A DNA stretch of 64,000 bases, taken from positions 372,001 to 436,000 of the forward strand of contig CAVUCL010000005.1 in assembly GCA_963740055.1 (NCBI GenBank). The letters run 5' to 3'. Both the position numbers and the translations under genes were made by a program. The DNA is from WHSW01 sp963740055 (GTDB lineage Bacteria > Actinomycetota > Thermoleophilia > Solirubrobacterales > 70-9). A model generated the notes under the pieces. It was given only the letters and a program-made list of their open reading frames with translations. It searched no databases and had not been told where the DNA came from. Each line of letters starts with the position of its first letter. The stretch's first letter is position 1. This document shows, one piece after another, positions 13,516-22,158 of this stretch.

Positions 13516-14115
13516 ATGGGCGCGGCACGCGATTGGCGGACCTGGTGGGTGAAGCGGCGCTGGTACGAGCGCAATCGGGCCCTGCGCCGGCGCTGGCGGA
13601 TCAACCGCCACATGGCGCGCGCGGGCGCCTTCATCCGCTACCCGGTCGAGGGCGAGGTGCTCGAGGGGCTCGACTCCGGCCGGCTGCGGATCGGCGAGGG
13701 CACCCTGCTCGAGCCGGGCTGCTGGCTGACGCTGGCGCCTGAGGCGGAGATCCGGATCGGCTCCGGCTGCTTCCTCAACCGCGGCACGATGCTGGCGGCG
13801 ATCGAGCGGATCGAGATTGGCGACCACGTGATGTTCGCCAACGGCTGCTTCGTCGGCGACTCCGACCACCGCTATGACGATCCCGACCGGCCGATCACCG
13901 AGCAGGGCTTCGTCGCCCGGGGGCCGGTCCGGATCGGCGACAACGTCTGGTTCGGGGTCAACTGCGTCGTCACCGGCGGCGTGACGATCGGCGACCGGGC
14001 CGTGATCGGAGCCAATTCGGTCGTCACCCGCGACGTGCCACCGGCGGCGATCGCCGCCGGCGCCCCGGCGAAGGTCCTGCGCGAGATCGAGTTCAAGCCC
14101 GCCGAGAGCGGATAG
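13516..14115 (+). CDS. Hexapeptide-repeat acyltransferase (WbbJ/LacA type)
   Basis: 199 residues. It has a basic N-terminal region (RRWYERNRALRRRWRINRH), then left-handed beta-helix repeats (IGEGTLLEPG, IRIGSGCFLN, IEIGDHV) and the catalytic-type GDSDHRY plus NVWFGVNCVVTGGVTIGD region of O-acetyltransferases. The start ATG is preceded by GAAGGTGAGG as ribosome site. It probably acetylates a sugar or cell-surface glycan; no sugar cluster is adjacent. The following lipoprotein gene begins at the next base. Confidence 0.85.
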   Translation: MGAARDWRTWWVKRRWYERNRALRRRWRINRHMARAGAFIRYPVEGEVLEGLDSGRLRIGEGTLLEPGCWLTLAPEAEIRIGSGCFLNRGTMLAAIERIEIGDHVMFANGCFVGDSDHRYDDPDRPITEQGFVARGPVRIGDNVWFGVNCVVTGGVTIGDRAVIGANSVVTRDVPPAAIAAGAPAKVLREIEFKPAESG

Positions 14116-14646
14116 GTGGACTGGATGAGCCGCGCCGCCTCGGTCCTGATCGCGCTCCTGCTCGCAACGACCGCCGGTTGCGGCGACTCAGACGACGTGA
14201 CCAGCACCGCGGGCTCGACCAGTCCGGCGACGACCTCGACCGAGGCGGATGAGGTCGAGGCGCCGTCCGGCGAGGAGCCGGAGGTGGAGGCCGGCGCGGG
14301 CACCGACGATGTCTCGCCGGCACCCGAGCTCAGCCGCGACCAGGTCGTCGACGCGGTGCTCACCGGCTCGGTCGACGCGGCGCTGATCTGCGACCGGCTC
14401 GCCACCGAGCGCTTCGTCCGCGAGGCCTACGGCGCGCGCCAGGGCTGCATCGCCGCCCAGCGCCCGGGGGCGCTCGCCGATTCGGTCGAGATCGAGGACA
14501 CCGCCGAGGGCGAGGACGTGGCGACGGTGACCGTGATCCCGAGCGGAGGTCCCTACGACGGGGTCGAGGTCGAGATCGAGCTCGTCGCCGACGGCGAGGG
14601 CTGGAGGGTGGACTCCCTGTTCGCCGACGTGCCCGCGGGCCCGTGA
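14116..14646 (+). CDS. Lipoprotein with acidic linker and C-terminal DUF4878-like fold
   Basis: 176 residues from GTG immediately after the acyltransferase stop (ATG at 14125 is an alternative). Signal peptide SVLIALLLATTAGC ends at a lipobox cysteine near residue 22. A Ser/Thr/Glu-rich linker runs to about residue 75. The C-terminal domain has one cysteine pair (LICDRL... QGCIAA) and a strand-rich end typical of NTF2-like lipoproteins. Surface-anchored; function unknown. Confidence 0.65.
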   Translation: MDWMSRAASVLIALLLATTAGCGDSDDVTSTAGSTSPATTSTEADEVEAPSGEEPEVEAGAGTDDVSPAPELSRDQVVDAVLTGSVDAALICDRLATERFVREAYGARQGCIAAQRPGALADSVEIEDTAEGEDVATVTVIPSGGPYDGVEVEIELVADGEGWRVDSLFADVPAGP

Positions 14647-15551
14647 GCGCTCGCCGCGGCACCTACTCGATCGTCGCCCGCGACCCGGCCACCGGCGAGC
14701 TCGGGGTCGCGGTCCAGTCGCACTGGTTCGCCGTCGGCTCGGTCGTCGCCTGGGCCCGGGCGGGGGTCGGAGCGGTCGCGACCCAGTCGATCCCCGACCC
14801 GGGCTACGGCGAGCGCCTGCTCGGACGGCTCGCGCGCGGCTCCGCGCCCGCGGTCGCGCTCGAGGCCGAGCTCGCCGGCGACGAGCAGGCTCGCTTCCGC
14901 CAGCTCGGCGTCGTCGCGGCGAGCGGCGAGGCCGCTGCCCACACCGGCGACGGCTGCATCGAGGCCGCCGGGCATGCGATCGGCCACGGCTTCGCCGCCC
15001 AGGGCAACCTGATGGCCTCCGAGCGCGTCTGGGGCGCGATGGCCGAGGCCTACACGGGGGCGGACGGGCCGCTGGCACGGCGGCTGCTCACCGCGCTCGA
15101 GGCCGCCGACGCCGCCGGCGGCGACGTCCGCGGGCGCCAGTCGTCGGCGCTGCTGGTCGTCCCGGGTGCCGGCGAGCCGTGGCAGACGACCGTCGACCTG
15201 CGGGTCGAGGACTCGCCCGACCCGCTCGGCGAGCTGCGCCGCCTGGTCGAGCTCGCCGATGCCTACGAGCTCGCCGAGCTCGCCGACGAGGCGATCGCCG
15301 AGGGACGCCACGACGACGCCGCCGGGCTCTTCCGGCGCGCCGCCGAGATCGCCCCCGACCGGGCCGAGCTCAGCTTCTGGTCGGGCCTCGGGCTGGCGGC
15401 GCGCGGCGACGTCGACGCCGGCGCCGAGCAGGTCGAGGCCGCGATCGCCGCTCACGCCGGTTGGCGCGAGCTGCTCGCGCGGCTCACGGACGAGGTCGCC
15501 CCCGGTGCCGGCGCCATGCGCGAGCGAATCGGGATCGAGCCGCGCCGGTGA
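14643..15551 (+). CDS. DUF1028 Ntn-hydrolase-like protein with C-terminal helical repeat
   Basis: 302 residues. The N-terminal 200 follow DUF1028: TYSIVARDPATGELGVAVQS, then AVATQSIPDPGYG and GNLMASERVW, a family with the Ntn-hydrolase fold. The last 90 residues (DEAIAEGRHDDAAGLFRRAA) are TPR-like. The start GTG overlaps the lipoprotein stop and its stop overlaps the ATP-grasp gene, giving GTGA junctions on both sides. The linkage to an ATP-grasp ligase and an amidotransferase suggests it trims or hydrolyses an amide in the same pathway; that is inference. Confidence 0.8.
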   Translation: MSARRGTYSIVARDPATGELGVAVQSHWFAVGSVVAWARAGVGAVATQSIPDPGYGERLLGRLARGSAPAVALEAELAGDEQARFRQLGVVAASGEAAAHTGDGCIEAAGHAIGHGFAAQGNLMASERVWGAMAEAYTGADGPLARRLLTALEAADAAGGDVRGRQSSALLVVPGAGEPWQTTVDLRVEDSPDPLGELRRLVELADAYELAELADEAIAEGRHDDAAGLFRRAAEIAPDRAELSFWSGLGLAARGDVDAGAEQVEAAIAAHAGWRELLARLTDEVAPGAGAMRERIGIEPRR

Positions 15552-16918
15552 CCGCGCTCGCTCCGCTCTACGAGCCCGCGGGCTACGACGAGGCGATCGC
15601 CGCCGATGGCCGGGCGCGGCCTGCGTACGAGCAAGTGCTCAGCGAGCTCGCCGGCGCCGACCTGGCGACGCTGGCCGCGCGCGTGGACCGCGCGACGCGC
15701 GAGCGCGGGCTCGACTTTCGCGGTCCGGACGGGACCGGCGCCGTCCACGTCGACGCCTGTCCGCGCCTGGTCGAGGCGTCCGAGTGGGCGCGGCTCGCGG
15801 CCGGCCTCGCTCAGCGCGCCCGAGCGCTGAACGAGTTCATCGCCGACGTCTACTCCGAGCGCCGGATCGTCGCCGAGGGGGTGGTGCCGGCGCGGGTGAT
15901 CGAGTCCGCCGACCATTACGAGCCCGCGCTCGCCGGCGCCGGACTCGCCGAGTCCGCGGCGCCGGTGGTCGGCTTCGACCTCGTTCGCGGCGCCGACGGG
16001 CGCCTGGTGGTGCTCGAGGACAACGTCCGCACGCCCTCGGGCCTGAGCTACGCGATCGCGGTCCGCGAGGCCCTCGACGAGACCCTGGCGCTCGAACCGC
16101 CCGGCGCGAGACTCGACCCGGCCGCGAGCCTCGACGTGCTCGGCGCCGTGCTCGGGCAGGGCCAGGGGCCGGCGGTGCTGCTCTCCGACGGGCCGCGCAA
16201 CGCCGCCTGGTACGAGCACCGCGAGCTCGCCCGGCGGCTCGAGCTCGGGATCGTGACCCCCGATCGACTCGAGCTCGACGGCGGCCGGCTGCTCGCTCGC
16301 GTCGACGGCGGGGAGGTCGAGGTGGCGACCGTCTACAGGCGCACCGACGAGGACCGGCTGGTCGACGACCGGGGCGAGCCGACCTGGGTCGGGCGGCTGC
16401 TCGGCGAGCCGCTGCGGGCCGGGCGCCTGCGGGTGGTCAACGGCTTCGGCGCGGGGGTCGCCGACGACAAGCTCGTGCACGCTTACGTCGAGCGGATGAT
16501 CAATTTCTACCTCGGCGAGGAGCCCCGGCTCGAGTCCGTGCACACTTACGACCTCTCGCTCGAGGGGGTCCGCGACGAGGCGCTCGCGCGCCTCGACCAG
16601 CTCGTGGTCAAGCCGCGCGCCGGGCTCGGCGGCGAGGGGATCGTGATCTGCGCCCACGCCGAGCCCAGCGATCGTGAGCGGATCGCGGCCGAGATCCGCG
16701 CGCGCCCGACCGAGTTCATCGTCCAGGAGACGATCGAGCTCTCCTCGCATCCGACCGTCTGCGGGGCGCGGTTCGAGCCCCGCCACGTCGACCTGCGCGC
16801 GTTCGTGGTCGGGGGCGAGCTCGTCGCTGCGCTGACCCGGGTTGCCCTCGATCGCGGCGCCCTGATCGTCAACAGCTCGCAGAACGGCGGGCTCAAGGAC
16901 ACGTGGGCGCTCGGATGA
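15548..16918 (+). CDS. Circularly permuted type-2 ATP-grasp ligase
   Basis: 456 residues. The N terminus LYEPAGYDEAIAADGRARPAYEQ and the central GRLVVLEDNVRTPSGLSYA, then VNGFGAGVADDKLVHAYV and LVVKPRAGLGGEGIVI, match the CP_ATPgrasp_2 family. These are thought to form amide bonds using ATP. In mycobacteria such genes lie with an alpha-E protein, a transglutaminase and an Ntn hydrolase; here the partners are DUF1028 and an asparagine-synthetase-type amidotransferase. Likely the peptide-bond-forming step of the local pathway. Confidence 0.85.
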   Translation: MTALAPLYEPAGYDEAIAADGRARPAYEQVLSELAGADLATLAARVDRATRERGLDFRGPDGTGAVHVDACPRLVEASEWARLAAGLAQRARALNEFIADVYSERRIVAEGVVPARVIESADHYEPALAGAGLAESAAPVVGFDLVRGADGRLVVLEDNVRTPSGLSYAIAVREALDETLALEPPGARLDPAASLDVLGAVLGQGQGPAVLLSDGPRNAAWYEHRELARRLELGIVTPDRLELDGGRLLARVDGGEVEVATVYRRTDEDRLVDDRGEPTWVGRLLGEPLRAGRLRVVNGFGAGVADDKLVHAYVERMINFYLGEEPRLESVHTYDLSLEGVRDEALARLDQLVVKPRAGLGGEGIVICAHAEPSDRERIAAEIRARPTEFIVQETIELSSHPTVCGARFEPRHVDLRAFVVGGELVAALTRVALDRGALIVNSSQNGGLKDTWALG

Positions 16919-16928
16919 GGGGGCGCTG

Positions 16929-18704
16929 ATGTGCGGGTTCGCGGGCGAGGTGCGCGCCGGGGGTCGCGCCAACGCCGAGGCGGTGCGGCGGATGGCGGCG
17001 GTGCTCGCGCCGCGCGGTCCCGACGATCACGGCGACTGGGCCCACGAGCGGGTCGCGCTCGCGCACCGGCGGCTGAAGATCATCGACCTCTCGGAGAGCG
17101 GCTCGCAGCCGATGGTCGATCCCGAGCACGGGCTCGCGGTCGCCTTCAACGGCTGCATCTACAACCACCGCGAGCTGCGCGCCGAGCTCGAGGCCGACGG
17201 TTACTCGTTCTTCTCCAGCTCCGACACCGAGGTCCTGCTCAAGGGCTATCACCGCTGGGGCCTCGACTTCGTCGAGCGGTTGCTGGGCATGTTCGCCTTC
17301 GCGTTGGTCGAGGTCGAGAGCGGACGGGTCGTGCTCGGGCGCGACCGGCTCGGGATCAAGCCCCTGTACACGGCCGAGGCCGACGGCGCGCTGCGCTTCG
17401 CCTCGACGCCGCAGGCGCTGATCGCCGGCGGCGGGGTCGACACCTCGATCGACCCGGCGGCGCTTCACCACTACCTGAGCTGGCACGCGGTCGTCCCGGC
17501 GCCGCGAACGATCCTCGCCGGCGTGCGCAAGCTCGAGCCGGCGACGCTGACCGTGGTCGAGCCCGGCGGCGAGCGGCGAAGCCACCGCTACTGGGAGGTC
17601 GACTTCGCCCGTGGCCCGGAGCGCGAGCCCGAGCAGTGGCGGGACGACGTGCTTGCGGCGCTACGGCGCGCGGTCGACCGGCGCATGGTCGCCGACGTCC
17701 CGGTCGGGGTGCTGCTCTCCGGCGGGCTCGACTCGAGCCTGATCGTCGCCCTGCTCGCCGAGGGCGGCCAGCGTGACCTGCAGACGTTCAGCATCGGCTT
17801 CGAGGCCGTCGGCGGGCGCGAGGGCGATGAGTTCGCATACTCGGACGTGATCGCCGAGCGCTTCGCGACCGACCATCGCAAGCTCCCGATCGGCGCCGGG
17901 CGGACGCTGGATGCGCTCGAGGGCGCGATCGCGGCGATGAGCGAGCCGATGGTCAGCCACGACAACGTCGCCTTCTACCTGCTCTCCGAGGAGGTCAGCC
18001 GCCACGTCAAGGTGGTCCAGTCGGGGCAGGGAGCGGACGAGGTCTTCGCCGGCTATCACTGGTACGCGACCGTCGCCGAAACGGCCGGCGACGGCGACCG
18101 CGGCTTCGAGACCTACCGCGAGGCGTTCTTCGACGCCGACCACGACCAGCTCGCCGGGCTGCTCGAGCCCGCGCGACTGGCCCCCGACGACGTCAGCCGC
18201 GAGTTCGCCGCCGAGCACTTCGCCCGCCCGGGCGCCGACGAGCCGGTCGACCGCGCGCTGCGACTCGACACCGAGGTGATGCTCGTCGACGACCCGGTGA
18301 AGCGGCTCGACAGCATGACCATGGCCTGGGGGCTGGAGGCGCGGGTGCCGTTCCTCGACCACGAATTGGTCGAGCTCGCCGCCGCCTGCCCGCCAGAGCT
18401 GAAGCTGGCGCAGGGCGGCAAGGGCGTGCTCAAGGACGTCGGCCGGATGCTGCTGCCGGTCGAGGTCGTCGACCGGCCGAAGGGATACTTCCCGGTCCCG
18501 GCGCTGAACCACCTCGAGGGCGCCTACCTGGAGCTGGTTCGCGAGGCGCTCTGCTCCGAGGCCGCCCGCGCTCGATCCCTGTTTCGCCCTGAGGTCGTCC
18601 GACGGCTGCTCGACGCCCCCAACGACGAGATCACGCCGCTCGACGGCAACCGCCTCTGGCAGCTCGGCCTGCTCGAGCTCTGGCTGCAGGCGCTCCGCGC
18701 CTGA
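16929..18704 (+). CDS. asnO: N-acetylglutaminylglutamine-type amidotransferase (AsnB fold)
   Basis: 591 residues. The start MCGFAGEV exposes catalytic Cys2 of class-II glutaminases after Met removal. The synthetase domain has the PP-loop VLLSGGLDSSLIVALL near residue 265 and a GQGADEVFAGY segment. Whole-length character (GGVDTSIDPAALHHYLSWHAVVPAP, YFPVPALNHLEG) fits the NAGGN amidotransferase subgroup rather than general AsnB. NAGGN synthesis normally uses a GNAT/ATP-grasp fusion; here the neighbouring circularly permuted ATP-grasp takes its place, so the product could be NAGGN or a related amidated dipeptide. Confidence 0.85.
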   Translation: MCGFAGEVRAGGRANAEAVRRMAAVLAPRGPDDHGDWAHERVALAHRRLKIIDLSESGSQPMVDPEHGLAVAFNGCIYNHRELRAELEADGYSFFSSSDTEVLLKGYHRWGLDFVERLLGMFAFALVEVESGRVVLGRDRLGIKPLYTAEADGALRFASTPQALIAGGGVDTSIDPAALHHYLSWHAVVPAPRTILAGVRKLEPATLTVVEPGGERRSHRYWEVDFARGPEREPEQWRDDVLAALRRAVDRRMVADVPVGVLLSGGLDSSLIVALLAEGGQRDLQTFSIGFEAVGGREGDEFAYSDVIAERFATDHRKLPIGAGRTLDALEGAIAAMSEPMVSHDNVAFYLLSEEVSRHVKVVQSGQGADEVFAGYHWYATVAETAGDGDRGFETYREAFFDADHDQLAGLLEPARLAPDDVSREFAAEHFARPGADEPVDRALRLDTEVMLVDDPVKRLDSMTMAWGLEARVPFLDHELVELAAACPPELKLAQGGKGVLKDVGRMLLPVEVVDRPKGYFPVPALNHLEGAYLELVREALCSEAARARSLFRPEVVRRLLDAPNDEITPLDGNRLWQLGLLELWLQALRA

Positions 18705-18732
18705 CGCCGGGCGGTGCTTTATCACTCCGCGT

Positions 18733-19500
18733 ATGGACACGAGTGCGCGGCCCCTGATCGGCGTCACGACCTCGGAGATCCGCCCGTCGCGGCTCACCCA
18801 CCCGCGCGAGCACTCCGACCCGGCGCGCCCCGAGATGGCGCTCGGGATGACCTACATGCGCGCGCTCGAGCGGGCGGGCGCGCTCCCGGTGGTGATCCCG
18901 GTCCTCGAACCCGAGGCGATCGAGCCGCTGCTCGCGCGCCTCGACGGCGTCTGCCTCTCGGGCGGGCCCGACATCGACCCGATCGCCTACCGGACCACCT
19001 CGCACCCCGAGCTCGGCCCGACCTGGGTCGAGCTCGACCGGTTCGAGCTCGAGCTCGCGCGGCGCGCCGACGAGCGCGAGATCCCGCTGCTCGGCATCTG
19101 CCGCGGGGCGCAGACGCTCAACGTCGCCCGCGGCGGCACCCTGCACCAGCATCTGCCGGCGCTCGACTCGACCGGGGTCGAGCACCGCCAGCGCGATCCC
19201 GGCGAGAGCCTCTCGCACGAGGTCGAGGTCGAGCCCGGCACCCGGCTCGCGCAGATCGTCGGCGAGCAGCGCTTCTCGGTCAACTCCTTCCACCACCAGG
19301 GCGTTCGCGACCTCGGCGACGGGCTGCGAGTCTCGGCCCGGTCGACCGACGGCGTGATCGAGGCGATCGAGGACGCCTCGCGGCCGTTCGCCGTCGGCGT
19401 CCAGTGGCACGCCGAGTACCTCGCCGGACGCGCGATCGAGGCGGCGCTGTTCGGCGCGTTCGTCGAGACGGCGCTCGGCCGCGAGCGCGCGTTCGCCTAG
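18733..19500 (+). CDS. Class-I glutamine amidotransferase-like hydrolase (peptidase C26/PuuD type)
   Basis: 255 residues. The nucleophile region PLLGICRGAQTLNVARGG (Cys near 122) and VQWHAEY (His) define the C26 gamma-glutamyl hydrolase group, which cleaves gamma-glutamyl amides such as gamma-glutamyl-GABA. It follows the amidotransferase gene by 28 bases. In this setting a recycling or proof-reading hydrolase for a gamma-glutamyl-containing product is plausible. The stop is interleaved with that of the convergent yjbQ (CTAG). Confidence 0.85.
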   Translation: MDTSARPLIGVTTSEIRPSRLTHPREHSDPARPEMALGMTYMRALERAGALPVVIPVLEPEAIEPLLARLDGVCLSGGPDIDPIAYRTTSHPELGPTWVELDRFELELARRADEREIPLLGICRGAQTLNVARGGTLHQHLPALDSTGVEHRQRDPGESLSHEVEVEPGTRLAQIVGEQRFSVNSFHHQGVRDLGDGLRVSARSTDGVIEAIEDASRPFAVGVQWHAEYLAGRAIEAALFGAFVETALGRERAFA

Positions 19501-19919
19501 CTCCAGCCGAGCACCTGGAGGACCACCGTGCGCTCGCGCGGGCGATCGTCGAAGTCGATCAGGACGAGCTGCTGCCAGGTGCCGAGTGCGAGCCGGCCGT
19601 CGAGGACCGGGACCACCTCCGAGGGGCCGATCAGCGAGGCGCGCTGGTGGGCGTGCGAGTTCGAGTCGTGGTTGAGCCGGTTGTGCTCGTAGTCACCCCC
19701 GACCGGGATCAGGCGGTCGAGCAGCCGCTGGAGGTCCGCGACCCCGCCGGGCTCGAGCTCCATCGTCGTCACCGCCGCGGTCGAGCCGACCACGAACGCG
19801 TTCGCCTGGCCCTCGGCGATCGCGCTCGCGGCGACCGCGGCGGCGAGCTCGCCGCCGATCTCGACGATGTCGGCGTCGCCGCGGGTCGAGACCCGGATCT
19901 CGGTCGTGTGCGCGGCCAT
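19497..19919 (-). CDS. yjbQ: YjbQ/UPF0047 family protein
   Basis: 140 residues, the full family length. FVVGSTAAVTTMELEPG and the conserved NHDSNSHAHQRASLIG...GTWQQLVLIDFD, with its metal-binding histidines, identify UPF0047. Some members have weak thiamine-phosphate synthase activity; the physiological role is unsettled. No ribosome site, and a TACCGT -10 six bases before the ATG supports leaderless expression. Confidence 0.92.
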   Translation of the reverse strand: MAAHTTEIRVSTRGDADIVEIGGELAAAVAASAIAEGQANAFVVGSTAAVTTMELEPGGVADLQRLLDRLIPVGGDYEHNRLNHDSNSHAHQRASLIGPSEVVPVLDGRLALGTWQQLVLIDFDDRPRERTVVLQVLGWS

Positions 19920-19925
19920 CGGCCC

Positions 19926-19931
19926 ACGGTA
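19926..19931 (-). promoter_or_regulatory. -10 element (TACCGT) of yjbQ, leaderless
   Basis: Read on the minus strand, TACCGT ends six bases before the ATG at 19919, with no Shine-Dalgarno between. Confidence 0.45.
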
Positions 19932-19942
19932 GCCACAAAGAC

Positions 19943-19970
19943 GCGAGCCGGGCCCGAGGGCCCGGCTCGC
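19943..19970 (-). terminator. Strong hairpin terminator after the DUF378 gene
   Basis: A 12-13 base-pair perfect G+C stem (left arm 19943-19955, right arm 19958-19970) with a minimal loop. On the minus strand it follows the DUF378 stop by about 30 bases and is followed by GTCTTTG. It also insulates yjbQ from upstream transcription. Confidence 0.65.
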
Positions 19971-19999
19971 TTGCTCGTCTTGCCTTGCCTTGCGGTCGG

Positions 20000-20230
20000 T
20001 CAGACGCCGCGAGGATGCGGTCCGTGCCCGATGTGCAGCTCGTCGAGCAGCCGGGGCACGAAGACCAGCGCCGAGAGCCCGAACAGCACGTAGACCACGT
20101 CGGTCGCGGTCCCGTTGCCGAAGATCTCGGTGACCACGTTGGTGTCGAACAGGGCGACGATCGCCCAGTTGAGTGCCGCGATGATCATCAGCATCAGGGC
20201 GACGGGCTCGAACTTCTTCACCAGTTCCAT
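20000..20230 (-). CDS. DUF378 small membrane protein
   Basis: 76 residues. MELVKKFEPVALMLMIIAAL begins a two-helix protein; helix 1 (ALMLMIIAALNWAIVALF) and helix 2 (VVYVLFGLSALVFVPRLL) match DUF378. The ATG at 20230 is chosen because GAGGTG lies at ribosome-site distance. Function unknown. Flanked by an inverted repeat upstream and a strong terminator downstream, so it is a separate transcription unit. Confidence 0.85.
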   Translation of the reverse strand: MELVKKFEPVALMLMIIAALNWAIVALFDTNVVTEIFGNGTATDVVYVLFGLSALVFVPRLLDELHIGHGPHPRGV

Positions 20231-20259
20231 TTCCGCACCTCGCTTTCTGCGAAGCCTGC

Positions 20260-20278
20260 CCACACTCCGATAGTGTGG
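20260..20278. repeat. 7-bp inverted repeat CCACACT-N5-AGTGTGG
   Basis: Perfect seven-base arms around CCGAT, about 30-48 bases upstream of the DUF378 start and 70 bases past the panB stop. The short loop and lack of a T run make an operator at least as likely as a terminator. Confidence 0.45.
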
Positions 20279-20347
20279 ATCGTTACGAACTGATAACCCG
20301 CTCGCGGGCCGCGGTTACCGCGCGCGCTGGTGCAAGCGCCCGCCCGC

Positions 20348-21286
20348 TCAGATCTCGGTCGCCGACCAGTCGCCGCCGAAGGTGCTCGGGAGCGCCTCGC
20401 TGTCGAGGTAGCGCCGAAACGCCTCCAGCTCCTCACCGTCGATCGCGTAAGCGTGCTCGGGCCCCGGGAATGAGCGCTCGCGGACCTCGCCCGCATAGGC
20501 GGCGACCCCGCGCACCATCTGCTCGCGGACCTCGGCGTAGCGCTTGACGAACTTCGGCGTGTGGCCGCCGAAGATCCCGAGCAGGTCGTGGAAGACGAGC
20601 ACCTGGCCGTCGGTGCCGGGGCCGGCGCCGATCCCGATCACGACCGCGGTCCCCATCTTCGGCATCAGCGCCTCGGTGACGCCCGCCGGAATCGCCTCGA
20701 AGACGACCGCGAAGCAGCCCGCCTCCTGGAGCGCGAGCGCGTCGGTGGCGACCTCGACCGCGCGGCTCGCGGTCTTGCCCTGGGCGCGGAAGCCGCCGAG
20801 CGCGGTCGCCGTCTGCGGCGTCAGGCCGACGTGGCCCATGACCGGGATCCCGGCGCGGATGATCGCCCGCGCGCGGTCGACCGAGGCGCCGCCGCGCTCG
20901 AGCTTGACCGCGTCGCAGCCCGCCTCCTTGACGAACCGCTGCGCGTTGGAGACCGCCTGCTCGTCGGAGCGCTCGTAGGAGCCGAAGGGCATGTCGCCGA
21001 TCAGCAGCGGGGTGCTGCAGCCGCGGCGCACGGCGGCCGCCAGCATCACCATCTCGTCCATGCCCACGGGCACGGTCGAGTCGTAGCCGAGCACGGTCAT
21101 CGCGGCCGAGTCGCCGACCAGCACCAGGTCGACCCCGGCCGCCTCGGCGACCTGCGCGGAGGGGTGGTCGTAGGCGGTCACCATCACGATCGGCTCGGCG
21201 CCGAACTTCATCTCCGCGAGCCGCGGCAGCGACATCGGCCGGCGCTCGCCGGGGGTCGGGTTCGGCTGCTGGGGGCGTGTGCTCAT
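20348..21286 (-). CDS. panB: 3-methyl-2-oxobutanoate hydroxymethyltransferase
   Basis: 312 residues. PanB adds a hydroxymethyl group from methylene-THF to ketoisovalerate, the first step to pantothenate. Visible: VMVTAYDHPSAQVAEAAG (active-site barrel start), LVGDSAAMTVLGYDSTVPV with metal ligands, VKLERGG and MGHVGLTPQ. Last gene of the DUF2520-panC-panB operon; its ATG overlaps the panC stop by four bases. A C-terminal extension of about 30 residues is slightly longer than the E. coli enzyme. Confidence 0.96.
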   Translation of the reverse strand: MSTRPQQPNPTPGERRPMSLPRLAEMKFGAEPIVMVTAYDHPSAQVAEAAGVDLVLVGDSAAMTVLGYDSTVPVGMDEMVMLAAAVRRGCSTPLLIGDMPFGSYERSDEQAVSNAQRFVKEAGCDAVKLERGGASVDRARAIIRAGIPVMGHVGLTPQTATALGGFRAQGKTASRAVEVATDALALQEAGCFAVVFEAIPAGVTEALMPKMGTAVVIGIGAGPGTDGQVLVFHDLLGIFGGHTPKFVKRYAEVREQMVRGVAAYAGEVRERSFPGPEHAYAIDGEELEAFRRYLDSEALPSTFGGDWSATEI

Positions 21287-22158
21287 GTCTCCTCCTCGGC
21301 CACGGCTGCGCCGATGACCACGTTGTCGATCAGCCGCGCGGGCCCGACCCGCGCGGCGACGGCGATCAGCACCGGCCGACCGTTGAAGCTCTCGACCGGC
21401 TGGAGCCCCTCGGCGTCGCGCGCCTCCAGGTACTCGGGCACGATCCCCTCGGCGTCGAGCTCCGCCCGCGCCGCGGTCAGCGCGGCGGCGACCGAGCCCG
21501 ACTCGGCGGCGGCCCGCTCGGCGGCGGCGAGCGCGCGGCTGAGGACGGTCGCGCGGCGGCGCTCGGACGGATCGAGGTAGACGTTGCGCGAGCTCAGCGC
21601 GAGGCCGTCCGGCTCGCGCCTGGTCGGGACGACGACGATCTCGGCCGCGAAGTCGAGGTCGCGCGCCATCCGCCGGATCACGATCGCCTGCTGGGCGTCC
21701 TTCTGGCCGAAGAAGGCGAGCTGCGGACCGACGACGTTGAGCAGCTTCGCGACCACCGTGGTGACGCCGTCGAAGTGCTGGTGCCCGCGGCGGCCCGGAT
21801 CGCCGTCGAGGACGTCGGTGAGCCCGCCCGCGACCGCGACCGTGGTCGCGAAGCCCTGCGGGTAGACCTCGGCGACCTCGGGCGCGTAGACGAGGTCGAC
21901 GCCGTGGCGGGCGGCGAGCTCGAGGTCGCGCCGCTCGTCGCGCGGGTAGCTCTCGAGGTCCTCGCCGGGGCGAAACTGGGTCGGGTTCACGAACAGGCTC
22001 ATCACGACCACGTCGCAGCGCCGCCGGGCCTCGTCGAGCAGCGACAGGTGCCCGTCATGCAGCGCCCCCATCGTCGGCACGAGGCCGATCGTCGAGCCGT
22101 CGCGGCGCGCCGGCTCGAGCTCGCGACGAGCCTCGGCGGTGGTGCGGACCGTCTTCAC
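21283..22158 (-). CDS. panC: Pantothenate synthetase
   Basis: 291 residues from GTG. PanC joins pantoate and beta-alanine with ATP. IGLVPTMGALHDGHLSLL (HIGH-type motif) at residues 24-41, FVNPTQF, QLAFFGQKDAQQ and LALSSRN (KMSKS equivalent) are all present. Four-base overlaps with both neighbours show a tight operon. Cytoplasmic. Confidence 0.96.
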   Translation of the reverse strand: MKTVRTTAEARRELEPARRDGSTIGLVPTMGALHDGHLSLLDEARRRCDVVVMSLFVNPTQFRPGEDLESYPRDERRDLELAARHGVDLVYAPEVAEVYPQGFATTVAVAGGLTDVLDGDPGRRGHQHFDGVTTVVAKLLNVVGPQLAFFGQKDAQQAIVIRRMARDLDFAAEIVVVPTRREPDGLALSSRNVYLDPSERRRATVLSRALAAAERAAAESGSVAAALTAARAELDAEGIVPEYLEARDAEGLQPVESFNGRPVLIAVAARVGPARLIDNVVIGAAVAEEET

